A DNA stretch of 64,000 nt, from NCBI RefSeq assembly GCF_000333035.1, contig NZ_BANU01000019.1, forward strand, positions 1 to 64,000. Reading direction: 5' to 3'. The first letter of the stretch is position 1; every line of letters starts with the position of its first letter. The DNA comes from Gordonia sihwensis NBRC 108236. GTDB lineage: Bacteria; Actinomycetota; Actinomycetes; Mycobacteriales; Mycobacteriaceae. Below are positions 19,922 to 28,728 of this stretch, one piece after another. The notes beneath the pieces were generated by a model that made no database searches, was not told the DNA's origin, and saw nothing but the letters and a program-made list of their open reading frames with translations. Both the position numbers and the translations under genes were made by a program.

Positions 19922-21118
19922 ATGCAGCTGCAATTCACTCCCGAGGAAGAAGCCTTCCGCCGAGAACTCCACCACTACTTCACCACCGAGATCCCCGCCG
20001 AGATCCGCCAGAGATGTGAGGCCGGTGCGCTGAACTACCCCGAAGACATCGTCACCACCACCCGGATTCTGAACAAGGCGGGCTACGCCGTGCCGCACTG
20101 GCCGGTGGAGTGGGGCGGTCGGGACTGGACGCCCATCCAGCATCACATCTGGCGCGAGGAGATGTCTCTCAACTTCGTGCCCGACCTGCTCCCCTTCAAC
20201 GCGGGCATGGTGGGCCCGGTCATCGCGCAGTTCGGGTCGCAGGAGCAGAAGGAGAAGTTCCTGCCCGCCACCGCGAACCTCGACATCTGGTGGTGTCAGG
20301 GCTTCTCCGAACCCGAGGCCGGCTCCGACCTCGCATCGCTGAAGACCCGCGCGGTCCGGGACGGCGACCACTACGTCATCAACGGACAGAAGACGTGGAC
20401 CACGCTGGGGCAGTACGCCGACTGGATCTTCGCTCTGGCCCGGACCGACCCGGACGTGAAGAAGCAGGCGGGCATCAGCTTCTTCCTCTTCCCCATGGAC
20501 ACGCCCGGTGTCGAGATCCGGCCGATCCAGTTGATCGACGGCAGCTACGAGGTCAACGAGGTCTTCTTCTCCGACGTCCGCGTCCCGGCGGAGAACCTGG
20601 TCGGCGAGGAGAACCTCGGCTGGACGATCGCGAAGTTCCTCCTCGGCAACGAGCGGTCGGGCATCGCCCGCGTCGGATGGACCAAGACCAAGGTCGCCAG
20701 GGCCAAGAAGCTCGCCGCCCGGACTCGCACCGCCGCCGGCACGCTGCTGGACGATCCGCTCTTCGCCGCGCGGCTCGCGAACCTGGAGAACGAGCTGCTG
20801 GCGCTGGAGATCACCCAGCTCCGGGTGGTCGCCGGATCGGCCGACGGGAAGCCGAATCCGGCGTCGTCGCTGCTGAAGCTCCGCGGCTCCCAGCTGCAGC
20901 AGGACGCCACCGAACTGCTCGCCGACATCGCCGGACCCGACTCGCTTCCGGTGTCGGCGATCGACTCCGCCGCGGAGGGCGACCCCGCGGAGATCCTGAG
21001 CCCCGACTGGGCCCAGCTGACCGTCCCGGCGTATCTCAACCACCGGAAGGTGACGATCTACGGCGGGTCCTCGGAGGTCCAGCGGCAGATCATCGACAAG
21101 GCCGTACTCGGCCTCTGA
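19922..21118 (+). CDS. Acyl-CoA dehydrogenase, first subunit of a likely pair
   Basis: A 398-residue FAD-linked acyl-CoA dehydrogenase that introduces the first double bond of beta-oxidation. Family marks are WWCQGFSEPEAGSDLASLKTRA, GQKTWTTLGQYADW, and the C-terminal NHRKVTIYGGSSEVQRQII. The start MQLQFTPEEEAFRRE at 19922 is the normal N-terminus; the longer open frame upstream is not. A second, more divergent acyl-CoA dehydrogenase follows 44 bp later. In Mycobacteriales such adjacent genes often form heterotetramers acting on bulky CoA thioesters such as sterol side chains, and that is the likely arrangement here. Confidence 0.93.
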   Translation: MQLQFTPEEEAFRRELHHYFTTEIPAEIRQRCEAGALNYPEDIVTTTRILNKAGYAVPHWPVEWGGRDWTPIQHHIWREEMSLNFVPDLLPFNAGMVGPVIAQFGSQEQKEKFLPATANLDIWWCQGFSEPEAGSDLASLKTRAVRDGDHYVINGQKTWTTLGQYADWIFALARTDPDVKKQAGISFFLFPMDTPGVEIRPIQLIDGSYEVNEVFFSDVRVPAENLVGEENLGWTIAKFLLGNERSGIARVGWTKTKVARAKKLAARTRTAAGTLLDDPLFAARLANLENELLALEITQLRVVAGSADGKPNPASSLLKLRGSQLQQDATELLADIAGPDSLPVSAIDSAAEGDPAEILSPDWAQLTVPAYLNHRKVTIYGGSSEVQRQIIDKAVLGL

Positions 21119-21162
21119 TCGCGCAGACACCCCGACTCCGATACCACTTCACAAGGAAGACA

Positions 21163-22281
21163 ATGGAATTCGAACTCTCTGAGGAACAGGTCCTGTTGCG
21201 CGACACCGTCCGCGACGTACTGGGCAGAAAATACGGCGACATCGAGAACCTGCGCGCGGTCACCGACACCGAACTGGGCTGGAGCCGCGACGTGTGGTCG
21301 GCGCTCGCCGAGATCGGCATCCTGGGTCTGGTATTCGACGAGGCCGACGGCGGCACCGGCGCCGGACCCGAGGAACTCGCACCGGTGATGGGCGAGTTCG
21401 GCGCGACGATCGCACCCGAACCGTTCCTCGACGCCGTCGTGGTACCCGGACTGCTGGTGACCCGCACCGCCGACCCCGAGACCCGAGCCGAACTCATCGG
21501 CGGCCTCTCGTCGGGCGAGCGGCTCTGCGCCTTCGCCCACCACGAGAACGGTGATCGCTGGCCGGCGTTCGCGATCGCCACGTCCTTCGCCGACGGCCGG
21601 TTGACGGGCACCAAGTCGCTGGTCGCCGCGGGCGACTGCGCCGACACCCTGGTGGTCTCGGCCCGCGATGAGGCCGGCCAGGTGGGTCTCTACCTGGTGG
21701 ACGGGACGGCCGAGGGCCTGAAGCGCACAGGCTACCGCACCCACGACCGCCGCCGTGGCGCACAGATCGAATTCGACGGTGCGCCGGCCACCCGCCTCGG
21801 TTCCGGCGACGCCACCGCCGTCATCGCCGAGGTGGAGGTGCTCGCCCAGACCGCCCTGTGCGCGGAGGCGGTCGGAGCCATGCGGGCGTCGCTGGAGATG
21901 ACCACCGGATATCTGAAGACCCGCAAGCAGTTCGGAGTTCCGCTGGCGACCTTCCAGGCGCTGACCCACCGCGCCGCCGACATGTACGTCTCGCTCGAGT
22001 TGGCGACCAGCCTCAGCGTCTACGCGACGGCGGCGCTCGCGGAGGGCCGCGTGGACCCCGTCATCGCCTCCCGCGCCAAACTGCAGATCTGCCGTTCGGG
22101 CAGGCACATCGGGCAGGAGTCGATCCAGATGCACGGCGGCATCGGAATGACGGCCGAGTATCCGGTGGCGCACTACGTCAGCCGGCTCACCGCGATCGGG
22201 CACACCCTGGGCGACGCCGACAGTCATCTCCAGCGGCTTTCGGCGTCGATCAGCGAGTGGGACATGGTCACCGTGGGTTGA
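21163..22281 (+). CDS. Acyl-CoA dehydrogenase, second subunit of the pair
   Basis: A 372-residue acyl-CoA dehydrogenase-fold protein of the divergent, FadE28-like partner type. MEFELSEEQVLLRDTVRDVL opens the protein, TTGYLKTRKQFGVPLATFQALTHRAADMYV marks the C-terminal helical domain, and IQMHGGIGMTAEYPVAHYVSRL is the late family block. The middle domain is weakly conserved, as in partners that contribute little or no FAD binding. The start is the ATG at 21163 with AAGGAAG before it; the upstream continuation of the frame is a shadow. It should work with the preceding subunit. Confidence 0.92.
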   Translation: MEFELSEEQVLLRDTVRDVLGRKYGDIENLRAVTDTELGWSRDVWSALAEIGILGLVFDEADGGTGAGPEELAPVMGEFGATIAPEPFLDAVVVPGLLVTRTADPETRAELIGGLSSGERLCAFAHHENGDRWPAFAIATSFADGRLTGTKSLVAAGDCADTLVVSARDEAGQVGLYLVDGTAEGLKRTGYRTHDRRRGAQIEFDGAPATRLGSGDATAVIAEVEVLAQTALCAEAVGAMRASLEMTTGYLKTRKQFGVPLATFQALTHRAADMYVSLELATSLSVYATAALAEGRVDPVIASRAKLQICRSGRHIGQESIQMHGGIGMTAEYPVAHYVSRLTAIGHTLGDADSHLQRLSASISEWDMVTVG

Positions 22282-22316
22282 GCCTGCGCCCGGCCCGAAC
22301 GGCGGGCCACCGAATC

Positions 22317-22333
22317 TGTGACCGTCGGTCACA
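22317..22333. promoter_or_regulatory. Operator-like palindrome before the SRPBCC gene
   Basis: TGTGAC-N5-GTCACA is a perfect 6-bp-arm palindrome 63 bp upstream of the SRPBCC start, next to a possible -10 (TGTACTAAG). The spacing is one base longer than the CRP/GlxR consensus (TGTGA-N6-TCACA), so the regulator is uncertain. Confidence 0.45.
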
Positions 22334-22395
22334 TGTACTAAGGTGACCGAAACCCCAGCGCCGAGCCGCTCGGCGCGATCGAAACGGAGGCAACA

Positions 22396-22857
22396 ATGGC
22401 CGCACCCCTCATCGAGGACTCCATCGAGATCGACGCCAGCCCGGAGAAGGTCTGGTCCGTCGTCAGCGATCTGCGCCGCATGGGCGAATGGAGCCCCCAG
22501 TGCAAGAAGATGATCATCTTCGGCGGTGACGTGAAACTCGGCACCACCACGCTGAACGTGAACCGCCGCGGCCCGCTCGTGTGGCCCACGCGATCGAAGG
22601 TCGTCACCTTCGAGCCCAACAAGGAGCTGGCCTTCCGCGTGCTCGACAACCGGACCGTGTGGTCGTTCCGGATCGAGCCGACCGACTCGGGCGTGCGACT
22701 CACGGAGAGCCGCACGGTGCCGGGCGGGCAGACCACCAAGATCTCCTCCACCCTCGTCGACAAGGTGATGGGCGGCGAGAAGTCGTTCGAGGCGGAACTG
22801 GCCGCGGGAATCCGCGAGACCCTCGGCAAGATCAAGCGCGCTGCGCAGACCGCCTGA
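22396..22857 (+). CDS. SRPBCC family protein
   Basis: A 153-residue START/Bet v1-like protein. The opening IEDSIEIDASPEKVWSVVSDLRRMGEWSPQCKKM is the typical strand-helix-helix of this fold, with the long C-terminal helix in FEAELAAGIRETLGKIKRAAQ. It has its own ribosome site (ACGGAGG) and its own upstream palindrome, so it is probably separately regulated. Members of this group bind lipophilic ligands or act as cyclases; no catalytic residue can be assigned. It follows the acyl-CoA dehydrogenase pair by 114 bp and is closed by a long hairpin. Confidence 0.88.
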   Translation: MAAPLIEDSIEIDASPEKVWSVVSDLRRMGEWSPQCKKMIIFGGDVKLGTTTLNVNRRGPLVWPTRSKVVTFEPNKELAFRVLDNRTVWSFRIEPTDSGVRLTESRTVPGGQTTKISSTLVDKVMGGEKSFEAELAAGIRETLGKIKRAAQTA

Positions 22858-22899
22858 CCACCGCCATCTGCGCGCATTCGGGCGCGCATGGACCGAACC

Positions 22900-22963
22900 C
22901 ACAGATCCCCGCTCAGCCACCGCCCGCCGATCCCGGCGGCGGCCCGCTGAGCGGGGATCTGTG
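22900..22963. terminator. Long stem-loop downstream of the SRPBCC gene
   Basis: Perfect 17-bp arms (22900-22916 with 22947-22963) enclose a 30-nt loop that itself holds a CCGCCG/CGGCGG hairpin. It lies 42 bp after the SRPBCC stop. Confidence 0.8.
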
Positions 22964-23074
22964 TGCGTGCTCGACGAGATGCGACCCGCGGCCCGCGGAC
23001 GATTAAGCTGAAAGCACTTGCGCTGCGACCTGAACGACCCGACGCAGCGACCTCGAACTAGGAGCGCAGAACCG

Positions 23075-23791
23075 GTGGCCCGACGTCCCGCCCGACCCGA
23101 CGACCGCGAAGGCCTCGCCCACATCGTGGACCTGATCCGCGAAACGGTTCCACCGCTGCATCCGGCGGGCGTGCCGTTCGTCGCCGCCCCGGCCGCCCTC
23201 GCGCTGCTGGGCCGCAGGCACCGCTGGATCGCGCGACCTGCGTGGGCCGCCGCGGGCGCCTCCGCGCTGTTCTTCCGGCACCCGAACCGTGTGCCTCCGA
23301 CCGGCGACGGGCTGGTGGTCGCGCCCGCCGACGGCACCATCGCCCTCGTCGACGAGGCCGTGCCGCTGCCCGAACTGGGGCTCGGCGACCGGCCCGTACC
23401 GCGTGTGTGCACCTTCCTGTCGGTCTTCGACGTCCACGTCCAGCGGGTTCCGATCGCCGGCCGGGTGCTGTCCGTGCAGCACACCCCCGGCAAGTTCCTG
23501 TCCGCCGACCTCCCGGAGGCGAGCAGTGAGAACGAACGCACCGCGATGACCATCGCCACCGGCCCAGACGGAACCGGTCCGCGAGTCGGCGTGGTGCAGA
23601 TCGCCGGACTTCTCGCCCGCCGCATCGTCTGCGAACCCGCCCCGGGCGAGGTCCTGAGTCTCGGCGACACCTACGGACTGATCCGGTTCGGCTCGCGTGT
23701 GGACGTCTACCTCCCCGAGGGCAGCGACGTCCGGGTCGCACTCGGCCAGCGCGCGGTCGGCGCCGAGACCGTTGTCGCGGAGCTGCCCTGA
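23075..23791 (+). CDS. psd: Phosphatidylserine decarboxylase
   Basis: A 238-residue pyruvoyl-dependent decarboxylase that converts phosphatidylserine to phosphatidylethanolamine at the membrane. It is the short, actinobacterial/archaeal type. [16 protein letters not shown] and the C-terminal [13 protein letters not shown] are the key blocks; self-cleavage is expected between Gly and Ser of FGSR, which creates the pyruvoyl group. I start at the GTG at 23075, with AGGAG ten bases upstream. The stop overlaps the pssA start (ATGA), giving the usual two-step order reversed on the DNA. The psd-pssA-AAA order matches Mycobacterium tuberculosis Rv0437c-Rv0435c. Confidence 0.94.
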   Translation: MARRPARPDDREGLAHIVDLIRETVPPLHPAGVPFVAAPAALALLGRRHRWIARPAWAAAGASALFFRHPNRVPPTGDGLVVAPADGTIALVDEAVPLPELGLGDRPVPRVCTFLSVFDVHVQRVPIAGRVLSVQHTPGKFLSADLPEASSENERTAMTIATGPDGTGPRVGVVQIAGLLARRIVCEPAPGEVLSLGDTYGLIRFGSRVDVYLPEGSDVRVALGQRAVGAETVVAELP

Positions 23792-24801
23792 TGGCCAGGA
23801 GCCGTCCGCACCGTAATCCCACCAACAAGTCCGGCAGACGACTGCGGCGCCGCACGTCGACGCCGTCGTCCGACCCCGAGGCCCGCTCGCGGGCCTCCCG
23901 TGCCGCCCGGTCGGCGCGCGCGGGACGCATGCTGGTCCCGTCCACGCTCACGATCCTCGCGATCTGCTCCGGCCTCACCGCCGTGCGTTCGGCCGATGCC
24001 GGCCAGGTCGACCTCGCGATGGGTCTGCTGGTCCTGGCCGCCGTCTTCGACGGACTCGACGGTCGCGTCGCCCGCATGATGGACGCCTCGACCAAGATCG
24101 GTGCCGAGGTCGATTCACTGGCCGACGCCATCAACTTCGGCGTCGCCCCCGCGCTGATCGTGTACTCGGTGGTCTTGCGCGACAACGCGGGCTCTGCGGC
24201 GCAGGATTTCGGCTGGGTGCTCGCGCTGCTGTTCTGCGTGGCGGTGGTCCTGCGACTGGCCCGGTTCAACACCCTTCTCGACGACGACAGCGCGCCCAGC
24301 TACACCAAGGACTACTTCGTCGGTGTGCCGGCGCCGGCGGCGGCGGTGATGGCGCTGCTGCCGATCGGGCTGCAGCAGCACTTCGGTCACGGATGGTGGG
24401 TGTCGGTGCCCGCGGTCGGCGCCTGGCTGCTGTTCATCGGGTTCCTCGCCGTCAGCCGCATCCCGACCCTGTCGCTCAAGTCGGTCAAGATCAGGCCGAG
24501 TTCACTGGCGGGTCTGCTGTTCCTGGTCGCAGCGGCCGGAGCGCTGCTGTTCACGTTCCCGTATCTGCTGATGGTGATCGGCGTGGCCGCCTACCTCATC
24601 CACATCCCGTTCGCCTGGCGCACGCAGCGCTGGGTGGCGGCGCACCCGGAGCACTGGGAGGCCCCCGCCCGCGACCGCAGGCTCCAGCGCCGAGACGAGC
24701 GCCGGCAGGCGGTCGCGGACGGCACCCGCAGGCGAGTGATCCCCGCGCGTTCCAATGCGCGGCTGGGTCTGCGCCGACCCCCGGCGCGGCGCGAGGACTG
24801 A
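23791..24801 (+). CDS. pssA: CDP-diacylglycerol-serine O-phosphatidyltransferase
   Basis: A 336-residue membrane enzyme that makes phosphatidylserine from CDP-diacylglycerol and serine, the step before Psd. The CDP-alcohol phosphotransferase motif is complete: DGLDGRVARM followed by GAEVDSLAD. About eight hydrophobic segments follow a very basic N-terminal tail of some 45 residues. A basic C-terminal tail of about 60 residues (RRLQRRDERRQ...) is also present, and both ends should face the cytoplasm. It is coupled to psd by a one-base overlap and followed 2 bp later by the AAA ATPase gene. Confidence 0.95.
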   Translation: MARSRPHRNPTNKSGRRLRRRTSTPSSDPEARSRASRAARSARAGRMLVPSTLTILAICSGLTAVRSADAGQVDLAMGLLVLAAVFDGLDGRVARMMDASTKIGAEVDSLADAINFGVAPALIVYSVVLRDNAGSAAQDFGWVLALLFCVAVVLRLARFNTLLDDDSAPSYTKDYFVGVPAPAAAVMALLPIGLQQHFGHGWWVSVPAVGAWLLFIGFLAVSRIPTLSLKSVKIRPSSLAGLLFLVAAAGALLFTFPYLLMVIGVAAYLIHIPFAWRTQRWVAAHPEHWEAPARDRRLQRRDERRQAVADGTRRRVIPARSNARLGLRRPPARRED

Positions 24802-24803
24802 CG

Positions 24804-27026
24804 GTGAACCCGACGCTGACGCTCACCGCCCGGCTCAACACCTCCGCGGCCGACTCGCGCCGCGGCATCGTACGGGTGCATCCGGAGGTGCTCGCCGCCC
24901 TGTCGCTGCGTGAATGGGACGCTGTCTCGCTGGTCGGCGCGCGCACGAGCGCGGCGGTCGTCGCCGCCGCGCCGCCCGGTTCCCCCACCGGTCTGGTCCT
25001 GCTCGACGACCTGACGCTGTCGAATCTGGGGATCCGCGAGAACTCGGGGGTCGCGGTGGCACCGGTGGTGGTGCACGGCGCCGCGCGCGTGAGTGTCCGA
25101 GGCTCACGGCTGGCGAGTGCATCGGTGAGCGAGGCGACGCTGCGCCGGGCTCTGCTCGGCAAGGTCGTGAGCGTCGGCGACACCGTCTCGCTGCTGCCCC
25201 GCGATCTGGGTCCCGAACTCACCGCCGCCGAGGCCACCCGGTCCCTCGCGCGTTCGGTGGGGATCACCTGGACCAACGAGTTGCTGACCGTGACGGCCAC
25301 CGCCCCCGCCGGCCCGGTGAGCGTGCAGACCAACACCGCGGTCCTGTGGGAGACGGACGCCCGGACTCCGGGCGCGGTGCCTCCGGCCCCGACCGCCGCG
25401 GCGACGCCGGCCACTCCGAGCACCCTCACTGCCCCGACCGCGACCGCCGCGGAGCCGGACGCGCACGTCCGACCGGTGTCGGAACTGGTCGGGGTCGACA
25501 CGCAGGTCGCCAGGCTGAGCGAATGGCTCCAGGTGACTCTCGACAATCCGGACGTACTGCGCGCCCTCGGCGCACAGCCTCGGCTCGGCGTCCTCGTCTC
25601 GGGGCCCGCCGGAGTCGGAAAGGCGACGGTGGTCCGGGCCGTGTGCGCCCGCCGCCCGCTGGTCGAGGTCGACGGGCCCTCCACCGGCGCTCTCGCCGCC
25701 GACGACCGACGCGCCGCCGTCACCGGCGCTCTGAGCCGGCTCACCGGCGGCGGTGTGCTGCTGGTGACCGACATCGACAAGCTCTTGCCCGCACAGGCCG
25801 ACCCGGTGTCGACGCTGATCCTGCAGGACCTGCGCGCCGCCGTCGCCGACGGTGCCGTCGCGCTCGTCGCCACCACCTCCGACCCGTCCGGCCTCGACAG
25901 CCGGGTCCGCGAGCCCGATCTGTGCGACCGCGAACTCGCCATCGGTCTGCCCGACGCCGCCCAACGCGCCAAACTGCTCGGTGCGATCCTCTCGCAGGCA
26001 CCCACCGACGGCCGCCTCGACCTCGACTCCGTCGCCGCACGCACTCCCGGTTTCGTGGCCGCAGACCTCGCCGCCCTGACCCGCGACGCCGCACTGCGGG
26101 CGGCCGCGCGCGCCACGCGCGACGGCTCTCCCGCCGCCTTGCGCACCGACGACCTCGATGCCGCGCTCGGCGTGATCCGCCCGGCGTCCCGACTCGAATC
26201 CCCCGACGTGGCACTCGGATCCATCACGCTCGACGACGTCGGCGACATGGTGGAGACCCGGCAGGCCCTCACCGAGGCGGTGCTCTGGCCGCTGCAGCAT
26301 CCCGACACCTTCACCCGCCTGGGTGTGCAGCCGCCGCGCGGCGTCCTGCTGTACGGACCGCCCGGCTGCGGCAAGACCTTCGTCGTCCGGGCACTGGCCG
26401 CGTCGGGCCGGCTGTCGGTCCACAGCGTGAAGGGCGCCGAACTGCTCGACAAGTGGGTCGGATCGTCCGAGCGCGCCGTCCGCGACCTCTTCGACCGCGC
26501 CCGCGAGAGCGCGCCGTCGATGATCTTCCTCGACGAGGTCGACGCCCTCGCGCCCCGCCGCGGCGGGTCCACCGACTCCGGCGTCGCCGATCGGGTGGTG
26601 GCCGCGCTGCTCACCGAACTGGACGGGGCCGAGCCGCTCACCGACGTCGTCGTCCTCGGCGCCACCAATCGGCCGGACCTCGTCGACCCCGCACTGCTGC
26701 GGCCCGGACGCCTCGAACGCCTCGTCTTCGTGCCGCCGCCCGATGCCGCCGCCCGCGCCGACATCCTCCGCGCCGCCGCCCGCAGCATTCCGATGCCGGA
26801 CGTCGACCTCGAGGCGCTCGCCGCCGAACTGGAGGGGTATTCGGCGGCCGATTGCGCCGCCGTCCTGCGGGAGTCGGCACTGGCCGCCATGCGCCGGGAC
26901 ATCGACGCGGCGACGGTGACCGCCGACGACGTCGCGACCGCCCGGCGAGCGGTCCGGCCGTCGCTGGATCCTCAGCAGGTCGCCGAACTCGAGGCCTACG
27001 CCGAGCGCCGCGATCGAGACAATTAG
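24804..27026 (+). CDS. Two-domain AAA ATPase, CDC48/VCP-like (Rv0435c type)
   Basis: A 740-residue protein with a CDC48-like N domain (about 1-105; double-psi barrel pattern in RLNTSAADSRRGIVRVHPEV), a second N-terminal segment and Pro/Ala/Thr linker (to about 225), and two AAA domains. D2 (about 470-690) is intact: Walker A GPPGCGKTF, Walker B MIFLDEVDAL, and GATNRPDLVDPALLRPGRLER with the arginine fingers. D1 (about 230-440) is degenerate: Walker A GPAGVGKA has Ala for Ser/Thr and Walker B VTDIDKL lacks the catalytic Glu. A GTG start follows pssA by 2 bp. Its role is unknown; linkage to phospholipid genes is conserved in Mycobacteriales. Confidence 0.93.
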   Translation: MNPTLTLTARLNTSAADSRRGIVRVHPEVLAALSLREWDAVSLVGARTSAAVVAAAPPGSPTGLVLLDDLTLSNLGIRENSGVAVAPVVVHGAARVSVRGSRLASASVSEATLRRALLGKVVSVGDTVSLLPRDLGPELTAAEATRSLARSVGITWTNELLTVTATAPAGPVSVQTNTAVLWETDARTPGAVPPAPTAAATPATPSTLTAPTATAAEPDAHVRPVSELVGVDTQVARLSEWLQVTLDNPDVLRALGAQPRLGVLVSGPAGVGKATVVRAVCARRPLVEVDGPSTGALAADDRRAAVTGALSRLTGGGVLLVTDIDKLLPAQADPVSTLILQDLRAAVADGAVALVATTSDPSGLDSRVREPDLCDRELAIGLPDAAQRAKLLGAILSQAPTDGRLDLDSVAARTPGFVAADLAALTRDAALRAAARATRDGSPAALRTDDLDAALGVIRPASRLESPDVALGSITLDDVGDMVETRQALTEAVLWPLQHPDTFTRLGVQPPRGVLLYGPPGCGKTFVVRALAASGRLSVHSVKGAELLDKWVGSSERAVRDLFDRARESAPSMIFLDEVDALAPRRGGSTDSGVADRVVAALLTELDGAEPLTDVVVLGATNRPDLVDPALLRPGRLERLVFVPPPDAAARADILRAAARSIPMPDVDLEALAAELEGYSAADCAAVLRESALAAMRRDIDAATVTADDVATARRAVRPSLDPQQVAELEAYAERRDRDN

Positions 27027-27065
27027 TAGGAAGCCCTAGTAATTCGTGTCACTTCTGGGCGACAC

Positions 27066-27085
27066 TTACTGGGAATGCCCAGTAA
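27066..27085 (+). promoter_or_regulatory. Palindromic operator upstream of acyl-CoA ligase
   Basis: TTACTGGGAATGCCCAGTAA is a perfect 8-bp inverted repeat with a 4-bp spacer, ending 18 bp before the GTG start of the ligase. Size and symmetry suit a TetR-type dimer. The regulator is not identified. Confidence 0.65.
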
Positions 27086-27103
27086 CCCTCCCGAGGAGTA
27101 CAC

Positions 27104-28702
27104 GTGACCACTGGTTTCAGCGTCGAGACCACGCGGGCGATCGACGTCGCCCGCTCGCACACCATCGGCGGACTGCTACGCCGCACCGCCCTGCGCAGCC
27201 CGGATAAGACCGCCGTCGTCAACGGCGACACCACGCTCACCTTCGCCGAGTTCGACGACGCGGTGAACCGCTGCGCCAACGCCCTCACCGCCCGCGGACT
27301 CGGCAAGGGCGACCGCCTCGCTCTGGTGAGTCACAATTGCTGGCAGTTCGCCGTGCTGAACTTCGCGGTGGCCCGGCTCGGCGCGATTCTGGTGCCGATC
27401 AATTTCGGCCTCGGCGTCGACGAGATCGCGTTCATCCTCTCGCACTCCGGATCCCGCATCGTCGTCTCCGAAGACGCGCTCACGGAGACCGTCGGCGCGG
27501 CGGTCGACGCCTCCTCCGGCGGCGACGCGGTGCGCGGCGTCATCAACCTCGCCGGCGGTACGACAGCCGGCTGGGAGGATGTCGCCTCCTGGATCGCCCA
27601 CGACGACGCCTCGGTCCCCGACGTTCTCGTCGAAGACGATGATCCGGTGCGGATGATGTTCACCTCCGGGACCGAGTCTCGTCCCAAGGGCGTGCTCTTA
27701 TCCTCGAAATCACTGGTGCCCCAGTACGTCTCGTGCATCATCGACGGCGGCATGTCCGCCGACGACATCGAGGTGCACTCCCTGCCCCTCTACCACTGCG
27801 CCCAGCTCGACTGCTTCCTGTCGGTGGACGTCTACCTCGGCGCCACGAGCATCATCCTGCCGAGCCCGGAGCCGGCGGCCCTGCTGGCCGCGATCGAGAC
27901 GCACCGCGCCACCAAACTGTTCTGTCCGCCCACCGTGTGGATCTCACTGCTGCGCCATCCCGACTTCGACACCCGAGACCTCTCCTCGCTGAAGAAGGGT
28001 TACTACGGGGCCTCGCCGATGCCCGTCGAGGTCCTGCGGGAGATGAGCCGGCGCCTGCCCGACGTCCGGCTCTGGAACTTCTACGGCCAGACCGAGATGA
28101 GTCCGCTGGCCACCATCCTGCAACCACACGAGCAGATCGAGCGCGCCGGATCGGCCGGCCGCGCCTCGCTCAACGTGGAGACCCACGTGGTCGACGACGA
28201 GGACAATCCGGTGCCGACGGGCGAGGTCGGCGAGATCGTTCACCGCAGTCCGCACGCCTGTCTGGGCTACTTCAACGACGAGGAGAAGACCGCGGCCGCA
28301 TTCCGAAACGGCTGGTTCCACTCCGGCGACCTCGGGATCATCGACGCCGACGGCTACCTCTCGGTGGTCGACCGCAAGAAGGACATGATCAAAACCGGCG
28401 GTGAGAACGTCGCCTCCCGCGAGGTGGAGGAGGCGATCTACCTGCTCGACGGCGTCGCCGAGGTCGCGGTGTTCGGTGTTCCCCATCCCAAGTGGATCGA
28501 GGCGGTGACGGCGGTGATCGTGAGCAAGGACGGCGTCGAGCTGACCGAGGACGACGTGAACGCCCACCTCGAAGGCGTCCTCGCCGGTTACAAGCGGCCG
28601 AAGTACGTCATCTTCGCCGACGCCCTGCCGAAGAACCCGTCGGGCAAGATCCTGAAGAAGGACCTCCGGACGGCGCATGCGGCGGTGGCCTCGCAGGACT
28701 GA
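27104..28702 (+). CDS. Acyl-CoA synthetase (FadD-like AMP-binding enzyme)
   Basis: A 532-residue adenylate-forming enzyme that activates a carboxylic acid to its CoA thioester. The P-loop MMFTSGTESRPKGVLLS, the adenylate motif WNFYGQTEMSPLA, the hinge HSGDLGIIDADGYLSVVDRKKDMIKTGGENV and the C-terminal catalytic lysine in KNPSGKILKKDL are all present. A GTG start at 27104 has GAGGAG upstream, directly after the palindromic operator. The proximity to acyl-CoA dehydrogenase genes suggests fatty-acid or sterol side-chain breakdown, but the substrate is not readable. Confidence 0.93.
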   Translation: MTTGFSVETTRAIDVARSHTIGGLLRRTALRSPDKTAVVNGDTTLTFAEFDDAVNRCANALTARGLGKGDRLALVSHNCWQFAVLNFAVARLGAILVPINFGLGVDEIAFILSHSGSRIVVSEDALTETVGAAVDASSGGDAVRGVINLAGGTTAGWEDVASWIAHDDASVPDVLVEDDDPVRMMFTSGTESRPKGVLLSSKSLVPQYVSCIIDGGMSADDIEVHSLPLYHCAQLDCFLSVDVYLGATSIILPSPEPAALLAAIETHRATKLFCPPTVWISLLRHPDFDTRDLSSLKKGYYGASPMPVEVLREMSRRLPDVRLWNFYGQTEMSPLATILQPHEQIERAGSAGRASLNVETHVVDDEDNPVPTGEVGEIVHRSPHACLGYFNDEEKTAAAFRNGWFHSGDLGIIDADGYLSVVDRKKDMIKTGGENVASREVEEAIYLLDGVAEVAVFGVPHPKWIEAVTAVIVSKDGVELTEDDVNAHLEGVLAGYKRPKYVIFADALPKNPSGKILKKDLRTAHAAVASQD

Positions 28703-28728
28703 CGCGTCACGGCGCCGGCGTGTCGGTC

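Noticed and set aside
18416..21130. A 904-codon minus-strand frame covering the amidase
   Set aside because: The part beyond 19822 is antisense to the acyl-CoA dehydrogenase gene; high GC keeps stop codons rare in this frame.
22317..22333. Canonical GlxR/CRP site
   Set aside because: The arms fit but the spacer is one base too long, so I list it only as an unnamed palindrome.
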